Below, one piece after another: positions 1 through 11,017 of a DNA stretch of 64,000 nt. The stretch is taken from NCBI RefSeq assembly GCF_003711515.1, contig NW_021167079.1, forward strand, positions 609,471 through 673,470, in the 5' to 3' direction. The notes below the pieces were generated by a model that saw nothing but the letters and a program-made list of their open reading frames with translations, did no database searches and was not told the origin of the DNA. Within the stretch, counting starts at the first letter, position 1. Every line of letters begins with the position of its first letter. Origin of the DNA: Sodiomyces alkalinus F11. Its lineage: Eukaryota > Ascomycota > Sordariomycetes > Glomerellales > Plectosphaerellaceae. The translations under genes were made by a program, and so were the position numbers.

Positions 1-1225
1 GAGGCTGGTATAGGCGTAGGGGTAGACGTAGAAATAGGGGTAGAAGCAGGGGTATAAGGAGGGGCACGCGAGCGGTGGCGGCGTTATTAGGTAGCGGACT
101 AGAAGTCTGCCTAAGCACCGGCTAGTCTGTTAGTAATAGTTAAGGCCTTAGCCCTACGATAGGCCGGGGCTAGGTCCTGGTAATCCTTAGGAACCCCTAT
201 AGATACTATATAGTCCCGAATAGGCGGGAGTACCCTTATTAGCACTATCTAAATCCTTTATTAGTCTAGGAGCTTACCTGGTAGTTCCGACTCTAGGGCT
301 TCCTACCATTATATAAACTTAGTGTAGGACTCGCCCTCTTTTTAGGATAAGATAGATTCGCTCTGGATCTATACCGCTACCTCCTATAGGCGGGTATCGT
401 TATCGTTAACCTAGCGGGATAGCTAGGCTTATAGGGCGGCCTAGCTAACTCTATTAGAGTCGCTATTATACTTATATCGTAGCTCGGCCTGCTAGCGTTC
501 CTTTAGATAGTGGGGGAGATACGATATAACGAAGTAGTTCTTCGCGGCGTCTATAGGGAAAGACTAAGAGTCTAGGTTAAACCGTTAATTTATCTCCTAA
601 ATAAACGTGCGATACTTAGCCTAGGATACACTATCCTATTTTAGTAGGGGGAAATTAAACTTAGCCTATATAGCGGATCCGTGTATAGATAATATTATAG
701 ATATATCGTGAGTATACTAGGATCCTAATAGGGTTACGATAATATAACGCCGAGGTTCTGCTATACGATAGTGGGTGATATCGGCCGGGTTAGGATTAAT
801 AGCGGCGTTATTAGTAGTAGTAGTGGCGGCGGTAGTGTCCGCCTTTAGCTTAGTAAGGTACGCGGGCTTACGCTTACGGTGGTTCTATGCCTTTATCTAT
901 TTAACGCGTTCGTTTAGTTATTCCTCCGTTAGCGTGGCGAGGTTAATGTTTATATACGGGGGCAGGTTAGGGTTATACGCGGGTCCCGTTATGGCTATAG
1001 GAGGAACGGGGATAGTAATAGGGGTAGAGGTAGTAGTAGAGGTAGTGCTAGCGATAGAAGTAGTGGTAGGTGTAGGAATAAGGGCGGGTGCAGGGGCAGA
1101 AATAGGTGCCGGTGCGGTGGTAGAAATAGGAGCCGTGTTAGTTCCCGGCGTATTCCTGTTATATTCCTTTTCGGCGTCCTCTATAAAGGCGGTCTCGCTA
1201 TCACGGGGCTATCGCTTAAACTAAC
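1..1225 (-). pseudogene. Decayed Gag-like retrotransposon fragment
   Basis: Read on the minus strand, this stretch gives a Gag-like polyprotein broken by many stops. At about 1150-1000 there is a Thr/Pro/Ala-rich linker. At about 560-130 the frame resembles retrotransposon capsid proteins, with short readable pieces such as YLPHYLKERQQAELRYKY and SELPGKLLD. Most stops are TAG or TAA where Gln or Trp would be expected, which fits C-to-T/G-to-A RIP decay. The fragment runs off the left window edge, so its full extent is unknown. I could not place it in Gypsy, Copia or LINE with confidence. It has no coding capacity now. Confidence 0.45.
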
Positions 1226-1700
1226 TAGTAGCCTTATCGAAATCGAAGGTAGGGTCGTTTATTTCGTGATAGTTAGATATCTTAGTGACTCTCCTTAACG
1301 GTCTTCGCGCCCTTAGAGGGTAGAGCGATTAAAATATTAAATAGATAGTCGTAAAGAGTGAAAAGGTAGGGTTAAGTAAGGAACCAGGTATAATCACGAT
1401 AGGATTATAATAGGGTCTAAACGTGGGTATAGCTAAAGAATTAGATTAATCGCTAGCCTCCCTATCTAAAGGGGAGGCTCCTCCGCCCCTTAAGACTACA
1501 TTCCGCTACTCTTCGAGGACTGCTTATTTGCTTCCTCGAGGGCTGCCTTATTTACTTCGAGGGACTATTCTGTTTGCTGTGTGATGACTGCTTTGTTTAT
1601 GCCTTAAGGGGTCTTAGACTGGCCACGCCTGGACCCCTGTGGGTTTATACTGGGGACCCTTTATGACTACTACTGCAGGCACCTGATAGTTTATTTAGGT
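1226..1700. repeat. Repeat-island spacer with a TpG-rich islet
   Basis: No gene is visible. Positions 1226-1490 are TA-rich and poor in CA and TG, like the flanking relics. Positions about 1490-1690 differ: TG and CA dinucleotides are common. This part has three loosely repeated units beginning near 1511, 1531 and 1555 around the words CTTCGAGG and GCTTATTTG. It may be a later insertion or a piece that escaped mutation. Confidence 0.4.
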
Positions 1701-2142
1701 CTATCCAAACCGAAGAAGAAGATAAAGATAAGGATAAGGATAAAAATAAAAGACGAAAGGGTCTTCGAGCAGCGGGCGGTATTATTCCAGCCGAAAATAA
1801 TAATAAGGATAATATAACCGACCCGGTTAATAACGGCCTTAAATCCAGGTTAGAAATTCAAATCCCTTCTAAATCTTCGAAGGAAAAAGATAACGACTAT
1901 ATATCGTACGATGATAATAAGCGCTTATTATATATAACTGAAGATACTATACTCGGGAACCTACAGTTTCAAGAAGATCCCCACTTTCCTTTAACTGTAA
2001 ATTCTTTATACGAACCAGCTACTTACAAACAGGCTATGAACTGCTCTGATAAAGATAAGTGGATAGAAGCTATGGTAGCTGAAATAACAGAACTTGAAAA
2101 TAGAAACACCTGGGATTTAATAAGTATAAAAGATACGCCTTA

Positions 2143-2178
<36 letters not shown>

Positions 2179-3422
2179 GGAGAAAAATACCTTAAACGTC
2201 TTAGGAGGCCGTTGGGTATATAAGATTAAATATAACGATAAAGGCGAGGCTATAAAATATAAAGCACGTTAGTGTATACAAGGGTTTAATCAAGTACTCG
2301 GTATTGATTATTTAGAAACCTTTTCTACTACCTGTAGACCCGAAAGCTATAGATTAGCTTTTATACTAGGCGTATCCCCAGGCTGGAACTTTAGACAGTT
2401 CAACGTAAAGAACGCTTTCGTTCACGCCGATATAGATACCGAGATTTATACTATACAACCTACAGGCTTCGAGGAAAAAGAAGGCTCTAATAATAATACG
2501 AATAAATTAGTTTATAAACTAAATAAAGCTTTGTACGGTTTAAAACGAAGCCCCAGGCTTTAGTATAATTTCCTAGTAAAAGTACTCCGCGATATCGGCT
2601 GCCTAGTCTCTGATTTCGATAACGGTATATTTACTTTTTATAAGAATAAAACAGACCATACTATACTACTATACCATATAGACGACATAGTAATACTAAG
2701 CCCTTCTACTATAACTATACAGTATTTATTTACTGAAATGTCGAAGAAGATTTCACTTAAAGAACTAGGTGAACTTCATACCTTTTTAGGCCACGAAATT
2801 ACTATAAATAAATCAAATAAGACCCGTTCTATAAATCAGTTACCTTATACGAATAAGATCCTCGATAAGTATAATAAACGAAGCCTTAAACACGTTGATA
2901 CCCCCTATATAAATAAAAAGGTCCTTATACCAAATCAAGAACAGGCGTCAAAAGCCGATATTAAAATATACCAATAAGAAATCGGTGCTTTATTATATTT
3001 AGCACTACACTCAAGACCAGATATAACCTACGCTGTTAATAAGTGTGCTCGATATATAAGTAATCCGTCTTCAGAGTATACTATAGCGTTAAATCAAGTC
3101 TGGGCCTATATACATACTTTTCCTAATATCGGGCTTTTATATAACTGTTCTAATAAAAAAGACCTTAATATATACGGTTATTCTGATACTAGTTTTTCAG
3201 ATATAATCGAAGACAGGACTTCTACGTCAGGCTACATCTGCTATATAGGTGTAAATAATTTAATAAGCTAGACTTCTACTAAACAGAAAGTCGTTACTTT
3301 ATCAACAACAGAATCAGAATACATGGCTTTAACCGAAGCTTCTAAAGAAGGAATCTATATACACAATATATATACAGACCTAGTAGATAACCTTAGGTTA
3401 TTTACTGATATAAATTTTGGTT

Positions 3423-3503
<81 letters not shown>

Positions 3504-3814
3504 TTGATATACCGATTCCTACTATATTAATAGACAGCGAAAGCGCAAAGAAGCTTTGTAAAAATCCTGAATTTCATAAACGCGTAAAGCATATAGACCG
3601 TCAGTATCACTACTACCAACAACAGCTTCAAAATAATAAAATAAAGGTCGTTTATATAAATACTAAATTCAATATAGCCGATATAATGACTAAAGGTCTA
3701 ACTAAAGACCTACATAATACGCTATGCGGTTATATGAATTTAGGTTATAAAGACGATACGTTGCCTGACTACGATATACCACCTTATACCCGAATTCAAG
3801 AATTAAAATACTAA
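1700..3814 (+). pseudogene. Ty1/copia retrotransposon pol relic (RT and RNase H)
   Basis: One reading frame runs from about 1700 to 3814 with no frameshift but with in-frame stops at 2141, 2270, 2561, 2975 and 3269. The order is Ty1/copia pol. A reverse transcriptase start region (short pieces GGRWVYKIKYNDKG and FRQFNVKNAFVHADI) is followed by the polymerase box YHIDDIVIL, the LHTFLGHEI segment and the RNase H region with GYSDTS. The end block is KHIDRQYHYY...ADIMTKGL. Three of the five stops (2270, 2561, 3269) are TAG at positions where the family has tryptophan, as expected from TGG-to-TAG RIP. Two AAT microsatellites interrupt the frame and encode poly-Asn. Integrase and gag are not recognisable upstream. 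The element is inactive. Confidence 0.85.
3427..3502. repeat. (AAT)n microsatellite inside the copia relic
   Basis: About 25 uninterrupted AAT units, in frame, encode roughly 24 Asn residues between the RNase H and the terminal block of the copia frame. A shorter run of the same unit lies at about 2145-2177. Confidence 0.9.
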
Positions 3815-4125
3815 GGTCTATAACTAGGTTTGTTATCTTCGGATTTTCCTATATATAAATACTTAGGTTTTTTACCCACGGGTTTTCCTAAGATACTATA
3901 ACTACGTTTTTACCTACGGGTTTTCCTAGTATTATAAAAAGAGTTTTCCAATTTTTCCTTTATAAGAAATCAAGGGTTTTTAAATTTTTCCCCTAGAGGT
4001 TTTTATTTTTCCTCTTATAATTAGTCCTAGTTAGTTAACTAGGGTTTCTGCGCTATATCTCTATAATATATATACTCGTTTTAAGCTACTCCTTCTTATA
4101 TAAGAACCAGCTTACGGGGGGGTTT

Positions 4126-4320
4126 TGATATTAATATTATTACTAATATTATCCTTAATATCTTTCGAGTATATCCTTCGTACTCGAACAAAGGATATCT
4201 TCCCCGTAAGCCTAGACCGTTCTCTTTCGAGTTAGTTTATCTGTTACGAGTCAGACAAAGGATACAATAGATTACGATATTATTACGATATCAATCCTTT
4301 ACAAAGAACAAAGGATATCA
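4126..4320 (+). repeat. Possible 3' LTR of the copia relic
   Basis: The segment begins TGATAT and ends ATATCA, so its ends are short inverted repeats of TG...CA type. A purine run containing seven G (about 4115-4122) lies just before it, where a polypurine tract would be expected. The length of 195 bp is normal for a copia LTR. I do not see a matching 5' LTR before the pol frame, so the assignment rests only on ends, size and position. Another ATATCA at about 4288 is an alternative end. Confidence 0.4.
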
Positions 4321-4815
4321 ACCCGTTCCCTCGATTCGGTTCTTCTTTTCTTTATTCTTTATTCTGAATCCTTAATCCTTAATCTCAATCCCTTTTTCGA
4401 TCCTAAGAAGACACAATACGCGCGCAGAGATCCTACCCTACAATCCCATTATTACCTTCTTATTTTTCCCACTGCTTTTCGTGACTTTCGTCCCTTCAGT
4501 TTATCCGATATCGTCAGATATCTTCAAAAAGGTTATTAAGAGGAATAGCGAAGATATAGATTATTAACGATAGTGGGTAATAGTAGTAAGGTAATTATAT
4601 TTTCTATACGTATAGGTACTTAGATATTATAAGAATTAGTATGGGTATAGATGTACTACTACCTATAGGGGTCCCCTATTGTCTCTCGCCAGTTATATTA
4701 CGTTGTATACGAGCTAACCTTTAAAACCCTGGGGGAGGTGTAGTCGGCTGACTGTTAGGGTAGTATATATTCCTTGGCTTTCCCTTTTACCACAAGGACT
4801 GCCTGGCATATACTA
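4321..4815. other. AT-rich repeat-island spacer, no gene seen
   Basis: Mutated, TA-rich DNA between the presumed LTR and the mariner element. I see no reading frame or known motif. The last two bases before the mariner repeat are TA, one half of its target-site duplication. Confidence 0.5.
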
Positions 4816-6229
4816 TAGTTCCTCGCCAAAAGTGACGAGTAGGTCCCTATATCAGTATGGTTAACGCCCTTACTAAAAAAAGACCCTTAGGTTCGAGTAT
4901 AAATAACTTTACGAAATATATATAAAAGATTAAGGAAAATTCAGAATAGATAGAGTAGAAGTAGTAGATTCGAAAGGTATATATATACTGTTCTAATATT
5001 TTGTGTACTACCCCCCCCCCCCCCCGCCTTGATTATAGCCGTGACCCTCCGTGGTATAGAGTCCACGAGGGTCTGTAGAAGCCTTTCGTTAAAATCCTCC
5101 TATACCTTTATAGCAGCCCGGCAGAGTAAAGCCAACGATTACTCGTTTTTCTTTATATCCGAGAGCTCCGGATACTGCGCGCAGATCCTCTCTTTTAGTA
5201 GTTTTTATAGGTTCTTGATAGGGTTTAAGTCAGGGGAATATAGAGGCTAATCCAGTAATTATATCCTATTCTCGCGCGCGAAGGGCCGGATCTAATTCTA
5301 AATAACATAAGCTATATACGTGGAGGCGTTATCTTAGATAAAGATACTATCCGGCTAGTATATCGTAGGAAGCGCCTTTTTAAGCGTTTCCTTAATAATA
5401 CGGCTAGTAACGCCGCCGCGCTTTAAATCAGGGTCCCTAGGTAGGTCGTATAAAGATATACGACTATAGTACGAAAAAGCACCCTAGAATATCTACGAAT
5501 ATCTTATCGGCTGGCTATAAGGCTAGAATACCTCCTTTAGAAGTCGTTTACCCTATAATACTGTTAGTTAAGGTATAATACTAAGAAGTAGATTAACCTA
5601 TACCTTAGTAGAAGAATTATTTCTGACGGTTACCTTAACCGCGCGCGACTGTGGGTTTATCTGAAAAGATAACGCTACGCTACTAGCTTAGGGGCTTAGA
5701 TACGTGCCGTCGGCATTACTCTAGGCGTACGCGCGCCTGACTAGGTGATAGTTTCGGCCGGCGTAGGGCCGGAAGGTGGAGGAGGCCCTTAGCTTAGATA
5801 TACCGTAATAACGTGGTTTTTAAACAGGTTGGCGCGTAGTTTATTAGTAACTGGGCAGGGGATATAAAAGGGTCGTTCGTAAGGGACCGAATTCTATGCC
5901 TTTTTTCGTGCTAGCCTAAAGCCTAGGGCCGGCCGGCGCGTTTATTCGAATAGGCTAAAGACTGCTCGCGATACCGGGATACGATCCCCTATACCGACCC
6001 TGGCGACACGTTAAATTTTAACGCTATAGCCTTTTAACTAAGGCTATTAAAATATACCTGTGTAATCAGGGTCCGTTTATAGGGCGAATACTTAACGCGT
6101 GGGGTTATAGAAGGTATCTTCGATTTTTAGTGATTTTTTAAAGTATAAGGGTTATAGTGTTAAGGGTGGAAAACGCGTTATAAATGCGTGGTGGGGTTAA
6201 ATCTACTCTTCACTTTTGGCGACCCACTG
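4816..6229 (-). mobile_element. Inactivated Tc1/mariner-type DNA transposon
   Basis: The ends are inverted repeats of 27 bp, at 4816-4842 and 6203-6229. The core CGCCAAAAGTGA is shared exactly, followed by CGAGTAG at one end and AGAGTAG at the other. TA lies directly outside both ends (4814-4815 and 6230-6231), as in Tc1/mariner insertion. On the minus strand a broken transposase is readable. Around 5360-5240 are the pieces IFIQDNAS and YSPDLNPIKNL, the DDE-transposase block normally written YSPDLNPIENLW. After it comes LLKERICAQYPEL. Stops again fall at expected Trp and Gln codons, so RIP-type mutation is the likely cause. A run of 15 C lies at 5011-5025. The element is about 1.4 kb, the usual size, and is not autonomous. 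Confidence 0.88.
5011..5025. repeat. Poly-C homopolymer run
   Basis: Fifteen consecutive C bases just beyond the transposase C-terminus inside the mariner element. The length is prone to sequencing error. Confidence 0.8.
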
Positions 6230-7356
6230 TATCTGATATAAAGACCTATAACGACAAGGTACTCGCTTTATACCGACCAAATGATGCTTAGTATCCTGGA
6301 AAGAAAGAGACAGAAGATAGAAGAAAGGGGTTTCTTGTTGGCTTGCTTCATTCCCAACTCTGTTAAAGCTTTCGGCGCGCATTCTGTTAGTAGAGGGCAT
6401 AGGGCATAGAGCTTGCTGCCGTTATGGTTAGTACAGAGGATACCTAGATACAAATAAGGAAGTAAGGAAGTACGTGTACGGATACTTTGACACCTTTGAA
6501 TGGGACAACCCTGCCAGACCCTTAAGTACTCCCTTACCTATAATTACACGTACTTCTCGTCCCACCGCCACCAGCCGTTTTATTGCTTTGGGGAAAGTCA
6601 CTCTGACTGACCCGCATCCACCACCAGAGGCCGAGACCACCACACCACACCACACCACACACCTGCCATCGCCGACTCCTCATTCTTCTCCTTCTTCTTC
6701 TCATCACCACACACTCCCTCCTCACCTTAACCGAACTCAACCCCCCCCCTCCATCCATCTATTTTCCTCTGCCCCTATCACAATTGACTCGCATCTTCCA
6801 TCAAGACCACTACGTCCATATCATAGTTACCGACCTATCATTTCCTCCACCGACACCTCTCTCGACCCATCGTCGTGCTCCGCTTGGGCTCGAACTCGAC
6901 GCTTAATCGACCACCACCGCCATCACCACCGCCATCACCACCGCCATCACCACCATCACCACCACCGCCGCCGCCGCCGCCGCCGCTACCGCTACCGCAA
7001 TCCCAGCTGTCTCGCAGTTCGTCTCTGTGACGCCTATTCGTCTCTGGATATCTCCGACAATCATCATCTCTTCTTATCACAACACCATTCTGCCATTCTG
7101 TATTCGTTAACTTCAACCGCCAATTCATAAACCTCACCGCAGTTTCCTCCTCTGCCATCACCGCAACGCTTTCTCGAACATTGAGTCCCGACTCGCTCAG
7201 ACTCCGCTCTCCGACATACGTGTCTGCCTCCGCTTCGCCAAACCACCGTCGACGCTGTGTACGGTTCTCCGTGCCCCTACCCGAGAACCCTTCGCTTCTC
7301 TCCTCCTAGCTCTCATAGGCCGAGCACCCAGATGTGACTCGCGCCGTCTTGCTACT
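6230..7356 (+). promoter_or_regulatory. Promoter and long 5' leader of the eIF4E-binding protein gene
   Basis: The base composition changes sharply just after the mariner element. Bases about 6600-7350 are C-rich, with CACCAC/CACCGC triplets that could encode a His-rich peptide by chance (about 6900-6980). I read it as promoter plus 5' leader. A minimal open frame at 7332 (ATG TGA) immediately precedes the chosen start. Confidence 0.5.
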
Positions 7357-10028
7357 ATGGCACTTCGATACTCCCCGGAGCTTCTCCTCCATCTTCGTCA
7401 ATCACCGCTATGTATTAAGCCAAGCAATTTACCTCCTGTTGAGGAGTGGATGGGGTATGTAATCACATAAATAACCATTTGCGCGCCATAAAGTGACATG
7501 TCTCTCTCTCCCCCCCCGTTATTAAGACGAGAAAGCTAACCTGACACCCTGCGACAAGACCGCCTCCCGAACCCGTACGCACCCCTAACAAGGCCACCTC
7601 CGACAGAAGGCACAATGACAGTCTTTCCGGCGACCAGTCGAACCGTCGTCCCGGCCTAGACCGCTTTATGTCCCGTAACGGCGCCAGTATGTCCTCATCT
7701 CCCATCTATCGTCTACTTCCCCCCCCTTTGTGGACCACCCTACTGACTTACCCTGTCACTCAAGACCCGGATGATATCATTCTAGGGCCTCCCCGAACAG
7801 CCTTCGCTTCCACCGGTGCCGGCGGTCGCAACAAATCCTTCGACTACGACAAGGAATCAAAGGACTTTGACTCGCGCGATCGCTTCAACTTTCGTAGCCG
7901 CAACGGCGATGCCGAAGGCAGTGACCGAACCCGCGACCCGAGAAACCACAATTTCCGACGTCGGGGTGATGCTGACCAGGACGGTGAAGGCTGGAGCACT
8001 GTTAAGCCGCGCAAGAGCTTCGGTACTGAAGGTGCCGAGCGTTTCCAGGGCCGCATGGGTGCCGTCAACGACAGGTTCAACAACGATCGCAAGTTGCGCG
8101 ACAAGGTCGACCATGACGCCACTAGTGCCAGGCCTCGGCGCGCCGTCGACAACTATGGCAAGGATGGCGATGACGGAGAAACTCGCCCACGCAACGGTCT
8201 CAACCGGGGTCGGTCGGAACCTTGGTTCAAGAGCGAGGGCGACAAACCCGACAAACTCGACAAACCCGAAAGGCCCGCCATGACCAACCGTGAGCGGATT
8301 GACCGCGCCAAGAGCTGGCGCGACCGGGACAAGGACGCCGATACTTTCGAAGACCGCGATCGTGACCGTGACCGTGACCGTGTTGACCGTGATCAGAACC
8401 GGCATATGGGCCGCAATTATGAGCGCCGATGGGATCGTGACCATCGGAACGAGCGTGACCCCGAATGGTTCGACGAACCCGCCGGAGAGAAAGCCGGTGG
8501 CCATACCGAGGAGGACTTCAGAAAGTTCATGGAGAGTATGAAAGGCGGCAAGACCAAGCCCCCCGCCGCCGCCGAAGGAAAGCCCGCCGCGTCCGAGGCC
8601 GTCACTCCTCCCAAGCCCGAGCAGCTCGCCCCTGCCTCTGCTCCAGCCGTCGAATCTGGGCCCGACAAGTTCTTCATGGCATTTGCCTCCAACTCCGTCT
8701 TGGATGCCGCCACCCCGGCCGCGGAAACCCCCAAGGACGCCACCCCGAAGCCCGCCAGGTCCGGCGCCGGGAAATCCTCCCGCTTTACTTCCTTCTTCAG
8801 CGCTCCTCAGGAGGACCCCAGCCGACGTGCCCAGCCGGAGCCCGCCCACAATCCCGCTCCTGCCTCAGCTGCGACTACAGCATCGCCGCCGATTGCTAAG
8901 GCCCCGGATGCCGAAAAGGAAGCCTTCCAGGTGTTGCTTCAGAAGCTTCAATTATCCCACCCGCAGGCAAGATCGTCGCCGCCTGCCGTCCAGGCCTTCC
9001 AGGAACCGCAATCTCTGCCCAGGATTCCTCCTGGTCAGGAAGCAACGCCAGCCAGCGCAGTCAGGTCGCCCGGTGCCTTCCCACAATTCCCGCCTCCTCC
9101 TGAGCAGCACCCCGACGATCTACGTTCCCGACAGCCGCAAACGCAACCCGGCCAGGACATCGTAGCCCCGCGCCCCATGATGCCTTCGGAACCGCCCTCG
9201 TCACGCCAGGACCAGCTCTTGCAGGACTTGGTCAATCAGCGCCAGCACTCGTCCAGCCAAGGCTCGTCAAGGACCGAGATGAAGCCTAACAGGAACCTCA
9301 GTAACGCCGAGTTCTTGATGAACCTGATGAGAGCCCAGCCGGAACCCATGCGTACCGAGCAGATGCTGTTGCGCATGCATCAACAGCAGCAGCAGCAGCA
9401 GCAACAGCCCCAGCGAGCTGGTTCCATGTCGCAAATTCCCGATCGCGAACCCGACTTCCCTTCAAATGGCCGCATTTCTCAGCCGCGCCAGATGCGAGGT
9501 CAGCCGCCCCCTCCTGGCTTCATGGACGAACCCTTCCATCATCTCCCGGAACACGAACCTCGCCCGCAGCCCACCCAGATCCTGCAGCGCCCACCTCCCC
9601 CTCCCGGCCTGGACCCGATGAATCCTAACTGGATGCAACCTGGAGGCGGCGGCCCACTGCCTCCTCCCCAGCAACGCTCCATGGGCCCGCCGCCTGGCTT
9701 GGCCGGAGGCCCCGGTGGTCCCGGTGGTCCCGGAGGCCTTGGCGTCCCGAGTCGCAACCATCCTATACCCGGAATGTTCCCACCTGGACCGAACTTCCCG
9801 CCTGCCGGGTTCCCGCCCCCGGACACGATGGGTGTCCCTCCACCGCCGCGTGGCATGCAACCGCCTCCCGGCTTCTTTGGGGGCCTGCCACCGCCTGGCT
9901 TTATGGGCCCTCCCGGTATAGGTGGTGGGCCGGCCTTTGGAGGCCCCATACCCGAGGCCCACGGCTTTCCATTTGACGGCCGCGGCATGCCGCCCCCTGG
10001 CGCTGCCCAAGCCTTCCGGAGACAGTAA
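7357..10028 (+). CDS. eIF4E-binding protein, 4E-T/Cup-like
   Basis: Three exons are proposed: 7357-7454, 7559-7686 and 7765-10028, giving about 829 residues. The small first exon carries YSPELLLHL, a canonical eIF4E-binding motif (YxxxxL plus hydrophobic), followed by RQSPL. Intron 1 has donor GTATGT, branch GCTAAC and acceptor ACAAG. Intron 2 has donor GTATGT and is 78 nt long. The rest is disordered: a highly charged Arg/Asp-rich region, the block PDDIILGPPRTAFAS, a poly-Gln run (coded at about 9380-9405) and a Pro/Gly-rich C-terminus. This layout matches fungal eIF4E-binding translational repressors, which act in cytoplasmic mRNP granules. The function is inferred mainly from the N-terminal motif. 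The start was chosen because the exon-1 frame contains that motif and joins in phase. Confidence 0.7.
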
Positions 10029-11017
10029 GCTACCTACTTCTTTGACCCGAAGGTAGCTGAACGGGCTGGTTCCCCACCGCCAGCCACATGCAGTCAGCAG
10101 CATTTTCGCGCCTACTGCCCACATGAACCTGTCTTTATCAACCTTAACATTTTCCTGCTCGGGTGTCTTGTCGCTTGTCCTTACTCAAACTCGGGATTAC
10201 AAAGGACGCCGCATGCTCAGTGGCGCCAATACACTCTCATCTCCAGCACCACAAAGCAAGTCTTGCTTCTCCCCCCCTCCCCCCCCCCGACTGAAGCGAG
10301 GCTATAGTTATTTGTATTAGTGCTTCTCCAAGTCCTTATACAGCCTTGTTATCATGACTGCACCATCTCATCCTACTCGACTATCCATCAAGACGTCACC
10401 ATATTTTCGGAGGCTCGGAGAGGCCACATCGTCATGGGACCTGAGGTACGAGAAAAGAGAAATGGGAGGAGAGTACAGACCAAGAGATAACAAAACAAAA
10501 ACAAGAGAAAATGGATGGGATGGTGGAGTGAGTTACTTGTAACACCTGCTTGTCCTCAGCTAGACCAATGAATCCATCACTCCCTTCCATACACACTTTG
10601 ATTTATATGTCTCGGCATTCCATGATGATGGCACCTTGGGATGTAAGACTTGTATATTTTTTTCCCTTGACCATTGTGATCACCCGACCTAGGTAGTAGC
10701 TAGCTGGCAGTTTGAACGCCCCGAGACGCCACGCTAAAGGAGGGGGGACAACAACAACTAAAAAACGCCAACACCAGGAACCCACGATCTCCTCGTCACT
10801 CGGGGTTCCGTTGCTCGGTAAGAAATTTGAAGCAGGGCAGTTAATGTGTGGGTGTTTTTTTTTTGCTTCGACCGACTATACAACAACCTGCTGAACATGC
10901 CGTGCTTGCCTTGGAAGAACAAAAAAGGAGAACAGAGACAAAAAGACCAAAACTGTGTAAGGGACCACCAACACGATCAAGTGCCCGGAACCCTGCTACG
11001 CGGCCTTTTCTGCAACC
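10029..11017. other. Intergenic, two convergent 3' ends
   Basis: This lies between the stop codons of two convergent genes. It has C-rich and A-rich runs and no convincing reading frame or RNA gene. It probably holds both 3' UTRs. Confidence 0.5.

Noticed and set aside
6474..7130. His/Pro-rich open frame upstream of the eIF4E-binding gene
   Set aside because: Repeats of CAC/CGC code a His/Arg run by chance; it does not join in frame to the gene and lies in the probable leader.
7857..8849. Long minus-strand open frame inside the eIF4E-binding protein gene
   Set aside because: It overlaps the real coding exon, is low complexity and has no family likeness; a by-product of GC-rich codons.
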